Source: Bacteroidales bacterium
GTDB lineage: Bacteria; Bacteroidota; Bacteroidia; Bacteroidales; Bacteroidaceae
DNA length: 34,950 nucleotides
NCBI GenBank assembly: GCA_022784065.1
Contig: JALFUO010000081.1
Location: forward strand, 1 to 34,950
Reading direction: 5' to 3'
The position numbers and the translations under genes are program-made. Below the pieces are notes generated by a model. The model had not been told where the DNA came from. It ran no database searches and saw only the letters and a program-made list of their open reading frames with translations. Below are positions 16,875 to 26,806 of the stretch, one piece after another. Within the stretch, counting starts at the first letter, position 1. Each line of letters starts with the position of its first letter.

Positions 16875-17255
16875 ATGTTTTCCTCTGATAAAAACATAGA
16901 GATTATCAGCCAACTCTTCGCAGACCTTAAGAAGTATGCGGAGCTGAAAGGGAAATGCCTGCAAATCGACTTTGTGAGCAAGATGACTATTCTGCTGTCG
17001 GCGCTCATCGTGGGGGCAATCCTCTTCGCGCTGTCCACGATAGTCATCTTGTTCCTTTCCTACACCGCCGTGCTCTTTCTCGCCAAGGTGATGGGCAGCA
17101 TTACGTGGGCCTGCTTCCTGATAGTGCTTTTCTACGTGTTGCTCGCCATTGTAGTCTACGCGATGCGCCGGCGCTGGATCGTCAACCCCTTGGCCAACTT
17201 CCTCGGACGGCTCTTCCTGTCGGACGAATCGGAACAAGCAGATAAGAACTTATGA
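16875..17255 (+). CDS. Holin-X-like (phage holin family) two-helix membrane protein
   Basis: 126 residues. A soluble N-terminal helix (about 1-35) precedes two strongly hydrophobic helices at about 38-66 and 72-95, then a basic MRRRW segment and a short cytosolic tail. This is the layout of the Actinobacterial holin-X/phage holin superfamily III group, whose bacterial members are usually chromosomal envelope proteins, not lysis proteins. No endolysin or phage gene is nearby. Its stop overlaps the next start by 4 bp, so translational coupling is likely. Confidence 0.8.
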   Translation: MFSSDKNIEIISQLFADLKKYAELKGKCLQIDFVSKMTILLSALIVGAILFALSTIVILFLSYTAVLFLAKVMGSITWACFLIVLFYVLLAIVVYAMRRRWIVNPLANFLGRLFLSDESEQADKNL

Positions 17256-17518
17256 TGAACACTTATGCCCATACGTCCATAACGCTCCAAGCGCTTTCAG
17301 TACGGAAGGCAGAGCTGAAGAAAGAACTCACGCAAACCTCCGAGAGCATACGCGACCATTGGCACGCCCTTATGGATCCGCCCTCTGCCGACACGAAGGT
17401 GCAGCAATGGGTGAACTCCGCCGAGCGCGCCGTTGCCGTTTACGACGGGGTGATGATGGGCTACAAGCTCCTCCGCCGCTTCCGCGGTCTTTTCTCTCAT
17501 CGAAAGAAACGGCATTAG
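17252..17518 (+). CDS. Small hypothetical protein of the YtxH-holin cluster
   Basis: 88 residues, soluble, with helical N-terminus, a segment DHWHALMDPPSADTKVQQW and a very basic C-terminus (KLLRRFRGLFSHRKKRH). I recognise no domain. The start overlaps the stop of the holin-like gene as ATGATGA, so translation may begin at 17252 or 17255. The overlap and the shared order with YtxH and the holin-like protein suggest one functional unit at the inner membrane. The basic tail could contact phospholipid or nucleic acid, which is speculation. Confidence 0.75.
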   Translation: MMNTYAHTSITLQALSVRKAELKKELTQTSESIRDHWHALMDPPSADTKVQQWVNSAERAVAVYDGVMMGYKLLRRFRGLFSHRKKRH

Positions 17519-17527
17519 CCCTGACCC

Positions 17528-18295
17528 TTGAACGCCGATTTCAGCATAAGGAAATTCTTGCGCGGACTTGCCGCCGACTGTGGCCGGTTAGTCTTCCCGC
17601 AGTATTGCAGCGTTTGCGACGCCCGTCTACTGGGCAGCGAACGCTTTATTTGTACCGCCTGCCTCATGGACTTGCCGCGCACGGGCTATAAGGGCAAGAA
17701 AAACAATATGGCAGAGCGCCTGCTTTGGCAGCAAATCCCGCAACTCGCTGCCGCCAGCGCGTTCCTGAGTTATGTGCCGGGAACGGCTTCGTCAAGCATC
17801 TTTTTGGCATTCAAATATGGCGGGAAACAGGCCCTCGCTCACTTCATGGGCACGCTTATGGCGGCAGAACTTATAAATACGGGCTTTTTCGATGGCATAG
17901 ACCTCATTGTGCCCGTTCCTCTCTCGCGGCAACGACAGAAGATGCGCGGTTATAACCAGAGCGAATGCCTTGCGACGGGCATAACAGAGATTACAGGGCT
18001 GCAGCTGGCAGTAGATATCGTGACGCGCACCACGGACAATCCCACCCAGACCAATCTCAACGCAGCGGAACGGCAAAACAACGTGGCGGGTATCTTTCGC
18101 CTCAAGCGTCCCGAGGCGGTTTCCGGGCGGCACGTGCTGATTGTCGACGACGTGCTTACCACAGGTGCGACGATTGCTTCGTGTGCCAAAGAAATTGCCA
18201 CGGCTGGCGAGGTGAAAATCAGCGTCCTGACCCTCGGCTTGGCGGGTAAGCATTACGCCTCATTGCTGCCAGAGGACGAGGTTTTGCCGAAATAA
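17528..18295 (+). CDS. comF: ComF family phosphoribosyltransferase-like protein
   Basis: About 255 residues. An N-terminal zinc ribbon has Cys27, Cys30, Cys42 and Cys45 (YCSVCDARLL ... ICTACL). The C-terminal type I phosphoribosyltransferase domain has the PRPP-binding loop VLIVDDVLTTGAT at 203-215 and KMRGYNQSE at 138-146. In naturally transformable bacteria ComF acts in DNA uptake at the cytosolic face; other members are linked to purine salvage or DNA repair. An in-frame TGA lies at 17522-17524 and no ATG precedes the zinc ribbon, so translation must begin at a TTG, at 17528 or possibly 17558. It follows the small hypothetical gene by 9 bp. Confidence 0.86.
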   Translation: MNADFSIRKFLRGLAADCGRLVFPQYCSVCDARLLGSERFICTACLMDLPRTGYKGKKNNMAERLLWQQIPQLAAASAFLSYVPGTASSSIFLAFKYGGKQALAHFMGTLMAAELINTGFFDGIDLIVPVPLSRQRQKMRGYNQSECLATGITEITGLQLAVDIVTRTTDNPTQTNLNAAERQNNVAGIFRLKRPEAVSGRHVLIVDDVLTTGATIASCAKEIATAGEVKISVLTLGLAGKHYASLLPEDEVLPK

Positions 18296-18350
18296 CCGAC
18301 TTCCTTATAACAAAAGCGCAAAAAAGACGCTGTAAAAATAACTTTCTTAC

Positions 18351-18381
18351 TTTGAAATCTGCAAAACATTTTTTAATTTTG
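18351..18381 (+). promoter_or_regulatory. Consensus Bacteroidetes promoter of ppdK
   Basis: TTTG at 18351-18354, a 19-bp spacer, then TAATTTTG at 18374-18381. This fits the Bacteroidetes primary sigma factor pattern (TTTG, 19-21 bp, TAnnTTTG) exactly. Transcription would start around 18386-18390, leaving a leader of about 200 bases before the ATG at 18589. Confidence 0.75.
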
Positions 18382-18392
18382 CCAAATCAAAC

Positions 18393-18404
18393 GGGAACGT
18401 TCCC
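18393..18404. promoter_or_regulatory. Candidate operator palindrome downstream of the ppdK promoter
   Basis: Perfect 12-bp palindrome GGGAACGTTCCC starting about 12 bp after the -7 box, at or just after the predicted transcription start. The central CG is typical of LacI-family operators. No regulator gene is present here, so the binding protein is unknown. The rest of the 18296-18588 gap has a loose direct repeat (TATGTAAATA near 18467 and 18517) but nothing else clear. Confidence 0.45.
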
Positions 18405-18588
18405 ATTTCAACGCTTTTCCCATTTGTTTCGCTGCAAAGCAAAACTTATATGCACGCCTATATTTATATGTAAATACCCCCACCGCGCGCCGGGCTTCCA
18501 GTCCGATGCGTGGATTTGTATGTAAATAACGGAAACGCGCCGCATGGAAATTTTCAACTCAATAATATATTGTAAATAGTAACAACCT

Positions 18589-21309
<2,721 letters not shown>

Positions 21310-21334
21310 GAGCGACTAAATATTGATTTATAGC

Positions 21335-21380
21335 AAGTTAGGCGGATAGCCCCTGAAACAAAGGGACTTCCGCCTAACTT
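21335..21380. terminator. Stem-loop after ppdK
   Basis: Perfect 12-bp inverted arms AAGTTAGGCGGA (21335-21346) and TCCGCCTAACTT (21369-21380) around a 22-base loop, 26 bp after the ppdK stop. No T-run follows, so it may protect the mRNA 3' end as much as stop transcription. Confidence 0.55.
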
Positions 21381-21429
21381 CGTAAATGACGTTGTGTTCA
21401 TTTCTACCCAATTTCCATCTAACATAAAA

Positions 21430-21466
21430 TAAGCCCCGATGCTGCAAGATGAAGCATTGGGGCTTA
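21430..21466. terminator. Bidirectional terminator between ppdK and prs
   Basis: 14-bp stem TAAGCCCCGATGCT / AGCATTGGGGCTTA with one G-T pair and a 9-base loop. It is followed by ACTTTTA on the plus strand and has AAAAT on the other side, so it suits both convergent genes. Confidence 0.8.
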
Positions 21467-21496
21467 ACTTTTATCAACTAGTATAATACTCTCAAA

Positions 21497-22432
21497 TTAA
21501 ATGAGATATTGAGAAGAAATGCTTTCGTTGTCCATCACACGGCGAATAGTTTCGGCAAACATGCTGGAAACGGTGATTTGCTTCACTTTCGGGCAATGGC
21601 CTTTATAAGGAATGCTGTCGGTAAATACCATTTCTTCCAGCGCAGATGCTTGAACGCGCTCATCGGCAGGGCCCGACATGATGCAGTGAGAAGCAAGGGC
21701 GCGAACGCTATTGGCGCCATTTTCCATCATAAGGTCTGCAGCCTTAGTAATTGTGCCGGCAGTATCAACGATGTCGTCAACCAGAACTACGTCCATGCCT
21801 TTCACGTCGCCGATAATCTGCATACCGGCCACCTCGTTAGCCTTCTTGCGCGACTTATTGCAAAGCACCATGGGGCAATCAAGGAATTTGGCATAAGTGC
21901 TTGCACGCTTCGAACCGCCTACGTCGGGCGTGGCGATGCAGAGGTTGGGCAGGTTGAGCGACTTAACGTAAGGCAGCATCACGGTGGAGGCATAGAGATG
22001 GTCAACGGGTACGTCGAAGAAGCCCTGTTCCTGGTCAGCGTGCAAGTCCATAGTAAGCAGGCGGTCGATGCCGGCAACGCTCAGAAGGTCGGCCACGAGC
22101 TTAGCGCCGATAGAAACGCGCGGCTTGTCTTTACGATCCTGACGCGCCCAGCCGAAGTAGGGGATAACGGCATTGATGCTGTGTGCAGATGCGCGTTTGG
22201 CGGCGTCAATCATCAGCAACAGCTCCATAAGGTTGTCGGAGTTGGGGAAAGTGGACTGCACGAGGAACACGTCGCGGCCGCGAATGGACTCTTCGTAAGA
22301 CACGGAGAACTCGCCGTCAGCGAAGTACGTGATGACCAAATTTCCCAAAGGCTGATTTAAGTCGGCACAGATTTTCTCTGCCAGATACTTTGACTTAGTG
22401 CCCGAAAAGATCATGAAAGACTGGTTGTTCAT
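21497..22432 (-). CDS. prs: Ribose-phosphate pyrophosphokinase
   Basis: Makes PRPP from ribose 5-phosphate and ATP, the precursor for purines, pyrimidines, histidine and NAD. 311 residues, typical for class I enzymes. Visible features are FADGEFSV near residue 38, RQDRKDKPR at 97-105 (flexible-loop ATP site), the signature DLHADQEQGFF at 129-139, and the PRPP loop VVLVDDIVDTAGTIT at 215-229. The start is an ATG at 22432. It runs convergent to ppdK, with shared terminators downstream. The ThiE/TenI-like gene lies upstream on the same strand but is closed by its own hairpin, so prs probably has a separate promoter. I could not identify that promoter. Confidence 0.97.
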   Translation of the reverse strand: MNNQSFMIFSGTKSKYLAEKICADLNQPLGNLVITYFADGEFSVSYEESIRGRDVFLVQSTFPNSDNLMELLLMIDAAKRASAHSINAVIPYFGWARQDRKDKPRVSIGAKLVADLLSVAGIDRLLTMDLHADQEQGFFDVPVDHLYASTVMLPYVKSLNLPNLCIATPDVGGSKRASTYAKFLDCPMVLCNKSRKKANEVAGMQIIGDVKGMDVVLVDDIVDTAGTITKAADLMMENGANSVRALASHCIMSGPADERVQASALEEMVFTDSIPYKGHCPKVKQITVSSMFAETIRRVMDNESISSQYLI

Positions 22433-22541
22433 TGTTTTTTTTGAATTTGATGAGTATGAAGGAAGTTGTTGTAGGATTTACAGTTAACGACAGGCTACGC
22501 GGCCGGTTTGCCAAGCGGGGTTCGCCCGTTTCCAAATAGCA

Positions 22542-22568
22542 ATCGCCACCTCAGGAAGGGGTGGCGAT
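22542..22568 (-). terminator. Hairpin after the ThiE/TenI-like gene
   Basis: 9-bp perfect stem ATCGCCACC / GGTGGCGAT with a 9-base loop, 2 bp after the stop codon of the minus-strand gene. Only a weak T-rich tail follows. It separates that gene from prs. Confidence 0.6.
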
Positions 22569-22570
22569 GC

Positions 22571-23179
22571 TTACTCCGCCAGCTTGCGCAAACGGCGGAA
22601 ATGGTTGATTATTTCGCGGAAATCGTTGTCGGTGTGCATATTAAAGCGGTTCCAGATGTCGCCCAGCAGCACGGCTCCGCCGAAACCAAGGTCTTTAAGC
22701 AGCTTGATATTGTCATAGTCCACGCCGCCCAAGGCCATCACCCTGCGGTCGATGATTTTCCGGCGTGCATAGTCTTTTAGTTCGTTCTGAGTGAAATGGG
22801 CGGGATAGTCGTCCTTTGAAATGCTGTCGAAAATGGGCGATAGGAAAACGTAGTCGCAGGCTTTTTTATGCTGCATAACCTCCTCAATCGTGTGGCATGA
22901 GCAACTGATGCTGCCTTTGAACTTTGGCGGAAGCTGGGAGTTGCGGCTATTGAGATGCACGCCCTTCAAGCCATATTCGCTTTTGAGATAAAAATGGTCG
23001 TGCACGACGATACGCTTCCTGTATTGCTCGGGAATGAGCATCAGAAGGCGCTCGGAATAAACCGGCTCGGTGTCAGGTTTTCTCAGATGCAGGATTTCAA
23101 GCCCCTCTTCAAAGAGCGCAGTCAGAATCTGGTGCTCTTCTACAAAAAAGTAAGGGGTGGTCATTAAAATCAGTTTCAT
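22571..23179 (-). CDS. ThiE/TenI-family protein (thiamine phosphate synthase-like)
   Basis: 202 residues with a TMP-TENI TIM-barrel pattern: LHLRKPD near residue 30, VVHDHFYLKSEYGLKGVHLN, then CSCHTIEEV ... DYVFLSPIFDSISK, and a C-terminal VMALGGVDYDNI phosphate-binding region. True ThiE joins HMP-PP and thiazole phosphate; TenI relatives catalyse or assist a tautomerisation or are non-catalytic. The usual ThiE QLR is HLR here, and the second acidic Mg ligand after GVHL appears replaced (NSRN), so I leave the function open. ATG 23179 (MKLILMTTPYFF) is preferred over 23230 because the longer form adds an unconserved-looking N-terminus. No other thiamine gene or riboswitch is nearby. Confidence 0.78.
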   Translation of the reverse strand: MKLILMTTPYFFVEEHQILTALFEEGLEILHLRKPDTEPVYSERLLMLIPEQYRKRIVVHDHFYLKSEYGLKGVHLNSRNSQLPPKFKGSISCSCHTIEEVMQHKKACDYVFLSPIFDSISKDDYPAHFTQNELKDYARRKIIDRRVMALGGVDYDNIKLLKDLGFGGAVLLGDIWNRFNMHTDNDFREIINHFRRLRKLAE

Positions 23180-23250
23180 GATGCGCTGACTAATCTCTCG
23201 TGCAGATGCTTCAAAGAGTGGTAACGGCATCCGCTTGGCGTTACTGCCTG

Positions 23251-23258
23251 CAAAATTA
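23251..23258 (-). promoter_or_regulatory. -7 box for the ThiE/TenI-like gene
   Basis: On the minus strand it reads TAATTTTG, matching TAnnTTTG, about 72 bases upstream of the ATG at 23179. It supports the downstream start. Confidence 0.45.
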
Positions 23259-23352
23259 CGTAAATACTACGAAATAAACGAAAGAAAACGGCAACAAATG
23301 GCAACTATTTGCGCAGCAAATGGGGATATAGAGTCAACAAGCAAGTGCAATA

Positions 23353-23520
23353 TTAAGGAAAATGTTTGAAGAACTCTTTCACTGGAGTTGAAAAATTGAG
23401 TTTTTGTCTTGGTCTTTTATTGATTTTCATTTGGATTTTGGTGATATGGGCATCAGTAATGTTGTTGATGTTAGCGCCTTTCGGTATTTTCCGCTGTTGA
23501 AAATCTGAGTGATTGGTATG
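23353..23520 (-). pseudogene. IS30-family transposase C-terminal remnant
   Basis: Read on the minus strand from 23520 to the TAA at 23353-23355, the frame contains IPKGANINNIT, then KINKRPRQKLNFSTPVKEFF. The block IPKG...IT...KIN.RPR..LNF.TP.EVF is the conserved C-terminal end of IS30-family transposases. Upstream the frame is closed by a stop at 23521-23523 and no catalytic DDE core is present, so only about 55 codons remain. Beyond the stop, bases down to about 23320 may be the old insertion-sequence end. The fragment occupies most of the 23259-23561 gap. Confidence 0.75.
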
Positions 23521-23527
23521 TTATATG

Positions 23528-23535
23528 TAATTTTG
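23528..23535 (+). promoter_or_regulatory. -7 box for the RsmI-type methylase gene
   Basis: Reads TAATTTTG, matching TAnnTTTG, 26 bases upstream of the ATG at 23562. It lies just outside the IS30 remnant, so the old insertion sits immediately upstream of the promoter. Confidence 0.5.
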
Positions 23536-23561
23536 CAAAAAATATAATCTAAGAAATATTC

Positions 23562-24287
23562 ATGCCAGCCCTTTATCTTATTCCCGTACCCATAGGCGAC
23601 ACGCCGCACGACCGCGTGCTGCCGGCCTACAACCGCGAAATAATTCTTTCTATCCGCCATTTTATTGTCGAGGAGGTGCGCACGGCGCGGCGTTTTCTCA
23701 AACAGGTGTGTCGCGACATTGACATCGATGCGCTTACCTTCCAGCCGATGGGCAAACACGCCGAGCCAGCGGCGTTTGCCGGTTATTTAGAGCCGTTGCG
23801 CCACGGCGAAAGTATCGGCGTTATCAGTGAAGCCGGATGCCCTGCCGTGGCCGACCCCGGCGCGGCTCTTGTTGAGATCGCCCAGCGTGAGGGCTTGAAA
23901 GTCGTGCCGCTTGTAGGGCCTTCTTCTATACTCCTTTCGGTGATGGCTTCTGGCTTCAACGGCCAAAGTTTTGCCTTCCACGGTTATCTGCCAATCGACG
24001 GGGGCGAGCGCGCCAAGGCTTTGAAGCGCTATGAGGCGCGTTCTGCTGCCGAGGACGAAACGGAACTTTTTATCGAAACGCCTTTCAGAAATGACAAACT
24101 CTTTAAGGAAATCCTCGCCGCCTGCTCTCCGAAGACGCGCCTCTGCATTGCCGCAGGGCTGACGGGCGAAACGGAATTTGTGCGCACGCACACCATAGCG
24201 CAGTGGCGCAACATGCCTGCGCCGCCAATCAACAAAATCCCCGCTATCTTCCTCATCTATGCGGGCGGAGGCAAGGCCCGCAAGTGA
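23562..24287 (+). CDS. SAM-dependent tetrapyrrole-methylase-fold enzyme, RsmI-like
   Basis: 241 residues of the TP-methylase superfamily. Visible motifs are LYLIPVPIGDTPHDRVLP at the N-terminus, VEEVRTARRFL, the SAM-binding GVISEAGCPAVADPGAALV at about 86-104, and VVPLVGPSSILLSVMASG. RsmI 2'-O-methylates C1402 of 16S rRNA with SAM. This protein is shorter than E. coli RsmI (about 286) and lacks its C-terminal extension, as in the Bacteroidetes relatives usually annotated only as SAM-dependent methyltransferase. The rRNA target is therefore inferred. The ATG at 23562 follows a -7 box. It is not clearly in an operon with dapF, which has its own -7 box. Confidence 0.83.
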   Translation: MPALYLIPVPIGDTPHDRVLPAYNREIILSIRHFIVEEVRTARRFLKQVCRDIDIDALTFQPMGKHAEPAAFAGYLEPLRHGESIGVISEAGCPAVADPGAALVEIAQREGLKVVPLVGPSSILLSVMASGFNGQSFAFHGYLPIDGGERAKALKRYEARSAAEDETELFIETPFRNDKLFKEILAACSPKTRLCIAAGLTGETEFVRTHTIAQWRNMPAPPINKIPAIFLIYAGGGKARK

Positions 24288-24411
24288 GTTTGCGAAAAAT
24301 GAAATAGACTAAACTTTGCTTTTTGATATTAATCCATTAAAATCCCCGATTTTCTGATAAAAATATTCATTATCTGCTATCATAGTTTATGAAAAAGTGC
24401 TTAACTTTGCA

Positions 24412-24419
24412 GCAACAAA
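24412..24419 (+). promoter_or_regulatory. -7 box for dapF
   Basis: Reads TAACTTTG, matching TAnnTTTG, 30 bases upstream of the ATG at 24450. A TTTA at 24386-24389 is a possible but poorly spaced -33 element. Confidence 0.5.
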
Positions 24420-24449
24420 GCAAAAGGCTTGACTGATAAACTGCAAATT

Positions 24450-25313
24450 ATGCTCCGAACGATACATTTTACGAAGATGCACGGTGCCGGCAATGACTAC
24501 ATTTATGTAGACACCACCAAAGAAGAGATTGCCGACCCCGCGCATCTTTCGCTTGTTTGGAGCGACCGCCACAAAGGCATCGGCGGTGACGGGCTGGTGC
24601 TCATCGGCCGCGACACAGAAGACCCCGAGACGTTTACGATGCGCATTTTCAATAACGACGGCAGCGAAGCCCGCATGTGCGGCAATGCCTCGCGTTGCAT
24701 CGGCAAATATCTCTATGAATACGGACTCACCGACAAGCGGGAAATTCGCCTGCGCACGCTGTCGGGCATCAAGATACTCAAGCTTAATGTAAACGCAGAG
24801 GGTAGGGTGGAGGCCGTTACAGTGGACATGGACGAGCCGCAAACGGCAGTGCCCGAACAGTTGGCCACGCCCGATGGGTCTTTGACCGAAGGAAAGATAT
24901 TGGCTACCGACGGCAAGGAATACGTAGGCACGTTTGTATCGATGGGCAACCCGCACTTCGTGATTTTTGTTCCCGATGCAGAGGCCGTTGCGCTTGAAAA
25001 GGTAGGGCCGACGCTCGAATTTGCCGAAATCTTCCCCGAGCGGTGCAACATTGAGTTTGCCACCGTGCGTCCCGACGGCAGCATCCGAATGCGCGTGTGG
25101 GAGCGCGGCTCCGGCATCACGATGGCCTGCGGCACGGGCGCCTGTGCCACGGCGGTTGCAGCCGCCCTTACAGACCGCGCGCCGCGCAAGAGTAAAATCG
25201 TAATGGACGGCGGCTGTCTGGAAATCGAATGGGAAACCGCCTCAAACCGCGTCTTTATGACAGGCCCCGCGACCAAGGTCTTTGACGGCGCGATTGAAAT
25301 CGAGCAACAATAA
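24450..25313 (+). CDS. dapF: Diaminopimelate epimerase
   Basis: Converts LL-diaminopimelate to the meso form for peptidoglycan and lysine. 287 residues, close to the usual 270-290. The catalytic cysteine pair is visible as Cys77 in RMCGNASRC and Cys227 in [11 protein letters not shown]. The N-terminal [15 protein letters not shown] and central SMGNPHFV are family motifs. An in-frame TTG lies at 24429, but the ATG at 24450 gives the normal N-terminus. It is followed by a terminator-like hairpin and then dapL, which supplies its substrate, so the two form a short diaminopimelate aminotransferase pathway unit. Confidence 0.96.
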   Translation: MLRTIHFTKMHGAGNDYIYVDTTKEEIADPAHLSLVWSDRHKGIGGDGLVLIGRDTEDPETFTMRIFNNDGSEARMCGNASRCIGKYLYEYGLTDKREIRLRTLSGIKILKLNVNAEGRVEAVTVDMDEPQTAVPEQLATPDGSLTEGKILATDGKEYVGTFVSMGNPHFVIFVPDAEAVALEKVGPTLEFAEIFPERCNIEFATVRPDGSIRMRVWERGSGITMACGTGACATAVAAALTDRAPRKSKIVMDGGCLEIEWETASNRVFMTGPATKVFDGAIEIEQQ

Positions 25314-25320
25314 GTAAACG

Positions 25321-25350
25321 AAAGGAGCAGACCGCGCGGCCGCTCCTTTT
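25321..25350 (+). terminator. Terminator or attenuator between dapF and dapL
   Basis: Stem AAAGGAGC / GCTCCTTT with a G+C-rich 13-base loop and a T-run (TTTTTG). It lies 7 bp after dapF and 30 bp before dapL. It would lower dapL expression relative to dapF unless dapL has its own promoter, which I could not identify. Confidence 0.7.
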
Positions 25351-25379
25351 TGTTTTATAAAACATACAATATTATTTAT

Positions 25380-26600
25380 ATGTACAGCATCAACGCCAAT
25401 TTCCTCAAATTGCAAAAGAATTATCTCTTTGCCGACATTGCTCATAGGGTGAACGCCTTTAAGGAAGCGCACCCCGAAGCAAATATCATACGCCTCGGCA
25501 TCGGCGACGTGACGCGCCCGCTCGCCCCGGCAGTTATCGAAGCCCTGCATAAAGCCGTGGACGAGCAGGCCAGCGCCGAAACTTTTAGGGGTTACGGGCC
25601 GGAGCACGGCTATGAGTTCCTGCGCCAAGCCATCGCCGACAACGACTTTGCGCCGCGCGGCATCGATATCGACATCGACGAGATATTTATCAACGACGGC
25701 GCGAAGAGCGACACGGGCAACTTCGGCGATATCCTCGGAAAAGACTGCACCGTGTGCGTCACCGACCCCATCTATCCCGTATATATTGATTCCAATGTTA
25801 TGGGCGGGCGTGCAGGAGATTTTGAAAACGGCGCATGGAGTCGCGTGACGTATTGCCCCTGCAACGCAGAGAACGATTTTGTGCCCGCCATTCCCGACCA
25901 TCGCACCGACCTCATTTACCTCTGCTACCCCAACAATCCCACGGGCACCACGCTCTCGAAGGCGGAGTTGCAGAAGTGGGTGGATTATGCCCTGCGCAAT
26001 AATAGTCTGATCCTTTACGATGCCGCCTACGAGGCATACATCACGCGCCCCTACGTGCCCCATTCCATTTATGAGATAGAGGGTGCTAAGCGCTGTGCCG
26101 TTGAGTTTCATTCTTTCTCAAAGACGGCCGGCTTCACGGGCCTCCGCTGCGGCTATACGGTAGTGCCGCGCGAGTTGGAAGTCGTGGCGGATAATGGCGA
26201 GCGCGTGCTGCTCAATCAACTTTGGAACCGCCGCCAGTGCACCAAGTTCAACGGCACGCCTTACATCGTACAGCGAGCCGCCGAAGCCGTTTATTCGCCC
26301 GAGGGCAAGCGTCAGGTGCGCGAAACCATTGATTACTATATGACCAACGCCCGCATCATGCGCGAAGCTTTGGCGGAGGCAGGTCTTAAAACCTTCGGCG
26401 GCGTGGACGCGCCTTACATCTGGCTGCAAACGCCGGGCGTAGGCTCTTGGGAGTTCTTCGACCGCCTGCTCAATGAAATCCACGTCGTTTCCACGCCGGG
26501 CGTCGGCTTCGGTCCTTCGGGCGAAGGCTATATCCGCCTCACCGCTTTCGGTCGCCGCGAGGACTGCGAAGAAGCCATGGAGCGGCTGAAAAGTTTGTAG
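25380..26600 (+). CDS. dapL: LL-diaminopimelate aminotransferase
   Basis: Converts tetrahydrodipicolinate directly to LL-diaminopimelate using glutamate, bypassing the acylated intermediates. 406 residues of class I/II aminotransferase fold, near the usual 408-411. Motifs: [11 protein letters not shown] at 38-48, [17 protein letters not shown] around 69-85, CYPNNPTGT at 182-190, [10 protein letters not shown] at 211-220, and the PLP lysine Lys248 in [20 protein letters not shown] 25380 gives the family N-terminus [17 protein letters not shown]; a longer start at 25350 falls in the terminator. It is paired with dapF upstream, and a chimeric repeat lies downstream. Confidence 0.95.
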   Translation: MYSINANFLKLQKNYLFADIAHRVNAFKEAHPEANIIRLGIGDVTRPLAPAVIEALHKAVDEQASAETFRGYGPEHGYEFLRQAIADNDFAPRGIDIDIDEIFINDGAKSDTGNFGDILGKDCTVCVTDPIYPVYIDSNVMGGRAGDFENGAWSRVTYCPCNAENDFVPAIPDHRTDLIYLCYPNNPTGTTLSKAELQKWVDYALRNNSLILYDAAYEAYITRPYVPHSIYEIEGAKRCAVEFHSFSKTAGFTGLRCGYTVVPRELEVVADNGERVLLNQLWNRRQCTKFNGTPYIVQRAAEAVYSPEGKRQVRETIDYYMTNARIMREALAEAGLKTFGGVDAPYIWLQTPGVGSWEFFDRLLNEIHVVSTPGVGFGPSGEGYIRLTAFGRREDCEEAMERLKSL

Positions 26601-26611
26601 AAATAATTTTT

Positions 26612-26766
26612 AGTAAACAAGTAAACGAGTCGACGTTACTCTTGAAAGTAGGGGCGTTTTGCAAAACGCCCGGTCGCTGATTGCCTCATTCGATTATGCT
26701 ACGAGGTGCATTTGGAGGGCGTTTTGCAAAACGCCCCTACTCGTTTCCTTGTAAACTCGTCTACTA
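26612..26766. repeat. Chimeric element: family A ends around a family B core
   Basis: The outer ends are family A 8-bp units (AGTAAACAAGTAAACGAGTC at left from 26612, and CCTTGTAAACTCGTCTACTA at 26747-26766). The inside is not the A core but family B: GTAGGGGCGTTTTGCAAAAC... at 26648-26671 and its inverse at 26717-26740, each containing the perfect 20-bp palindrome GGGCGTTTTGCAAAACGCCC. The central 45 bp is unique in this window. It fills the dapL-glnN gap. Confidence 0.88.
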
Positions 26767-26806
26767 ATAAACGAAAGAAAAAACATCTCTTAATCCTTAT
26801 AGTTTT

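Noticed and set aside
16875-17255. Prophage lysis gene
   Set aside because: The holin-like protein is in a chromosomal cluster with YtxH and ComF, and no endolysin, capsid, portal or integrase is nearby.
23180-23258. TPP riboswitch upstream of the ThiE/TenI-like gene
   Set aside because: The short leader shows no THI-box core such as CTGAGA, and there is no room for the full fold.
23427-23759. Minus-strand open frame of 110 codons overlapping the methylase start
   Set aside because: It is antisense to the methylase and reads the IS30 remnant in the wrong frame. The transposase-like peptide is in a different frame.
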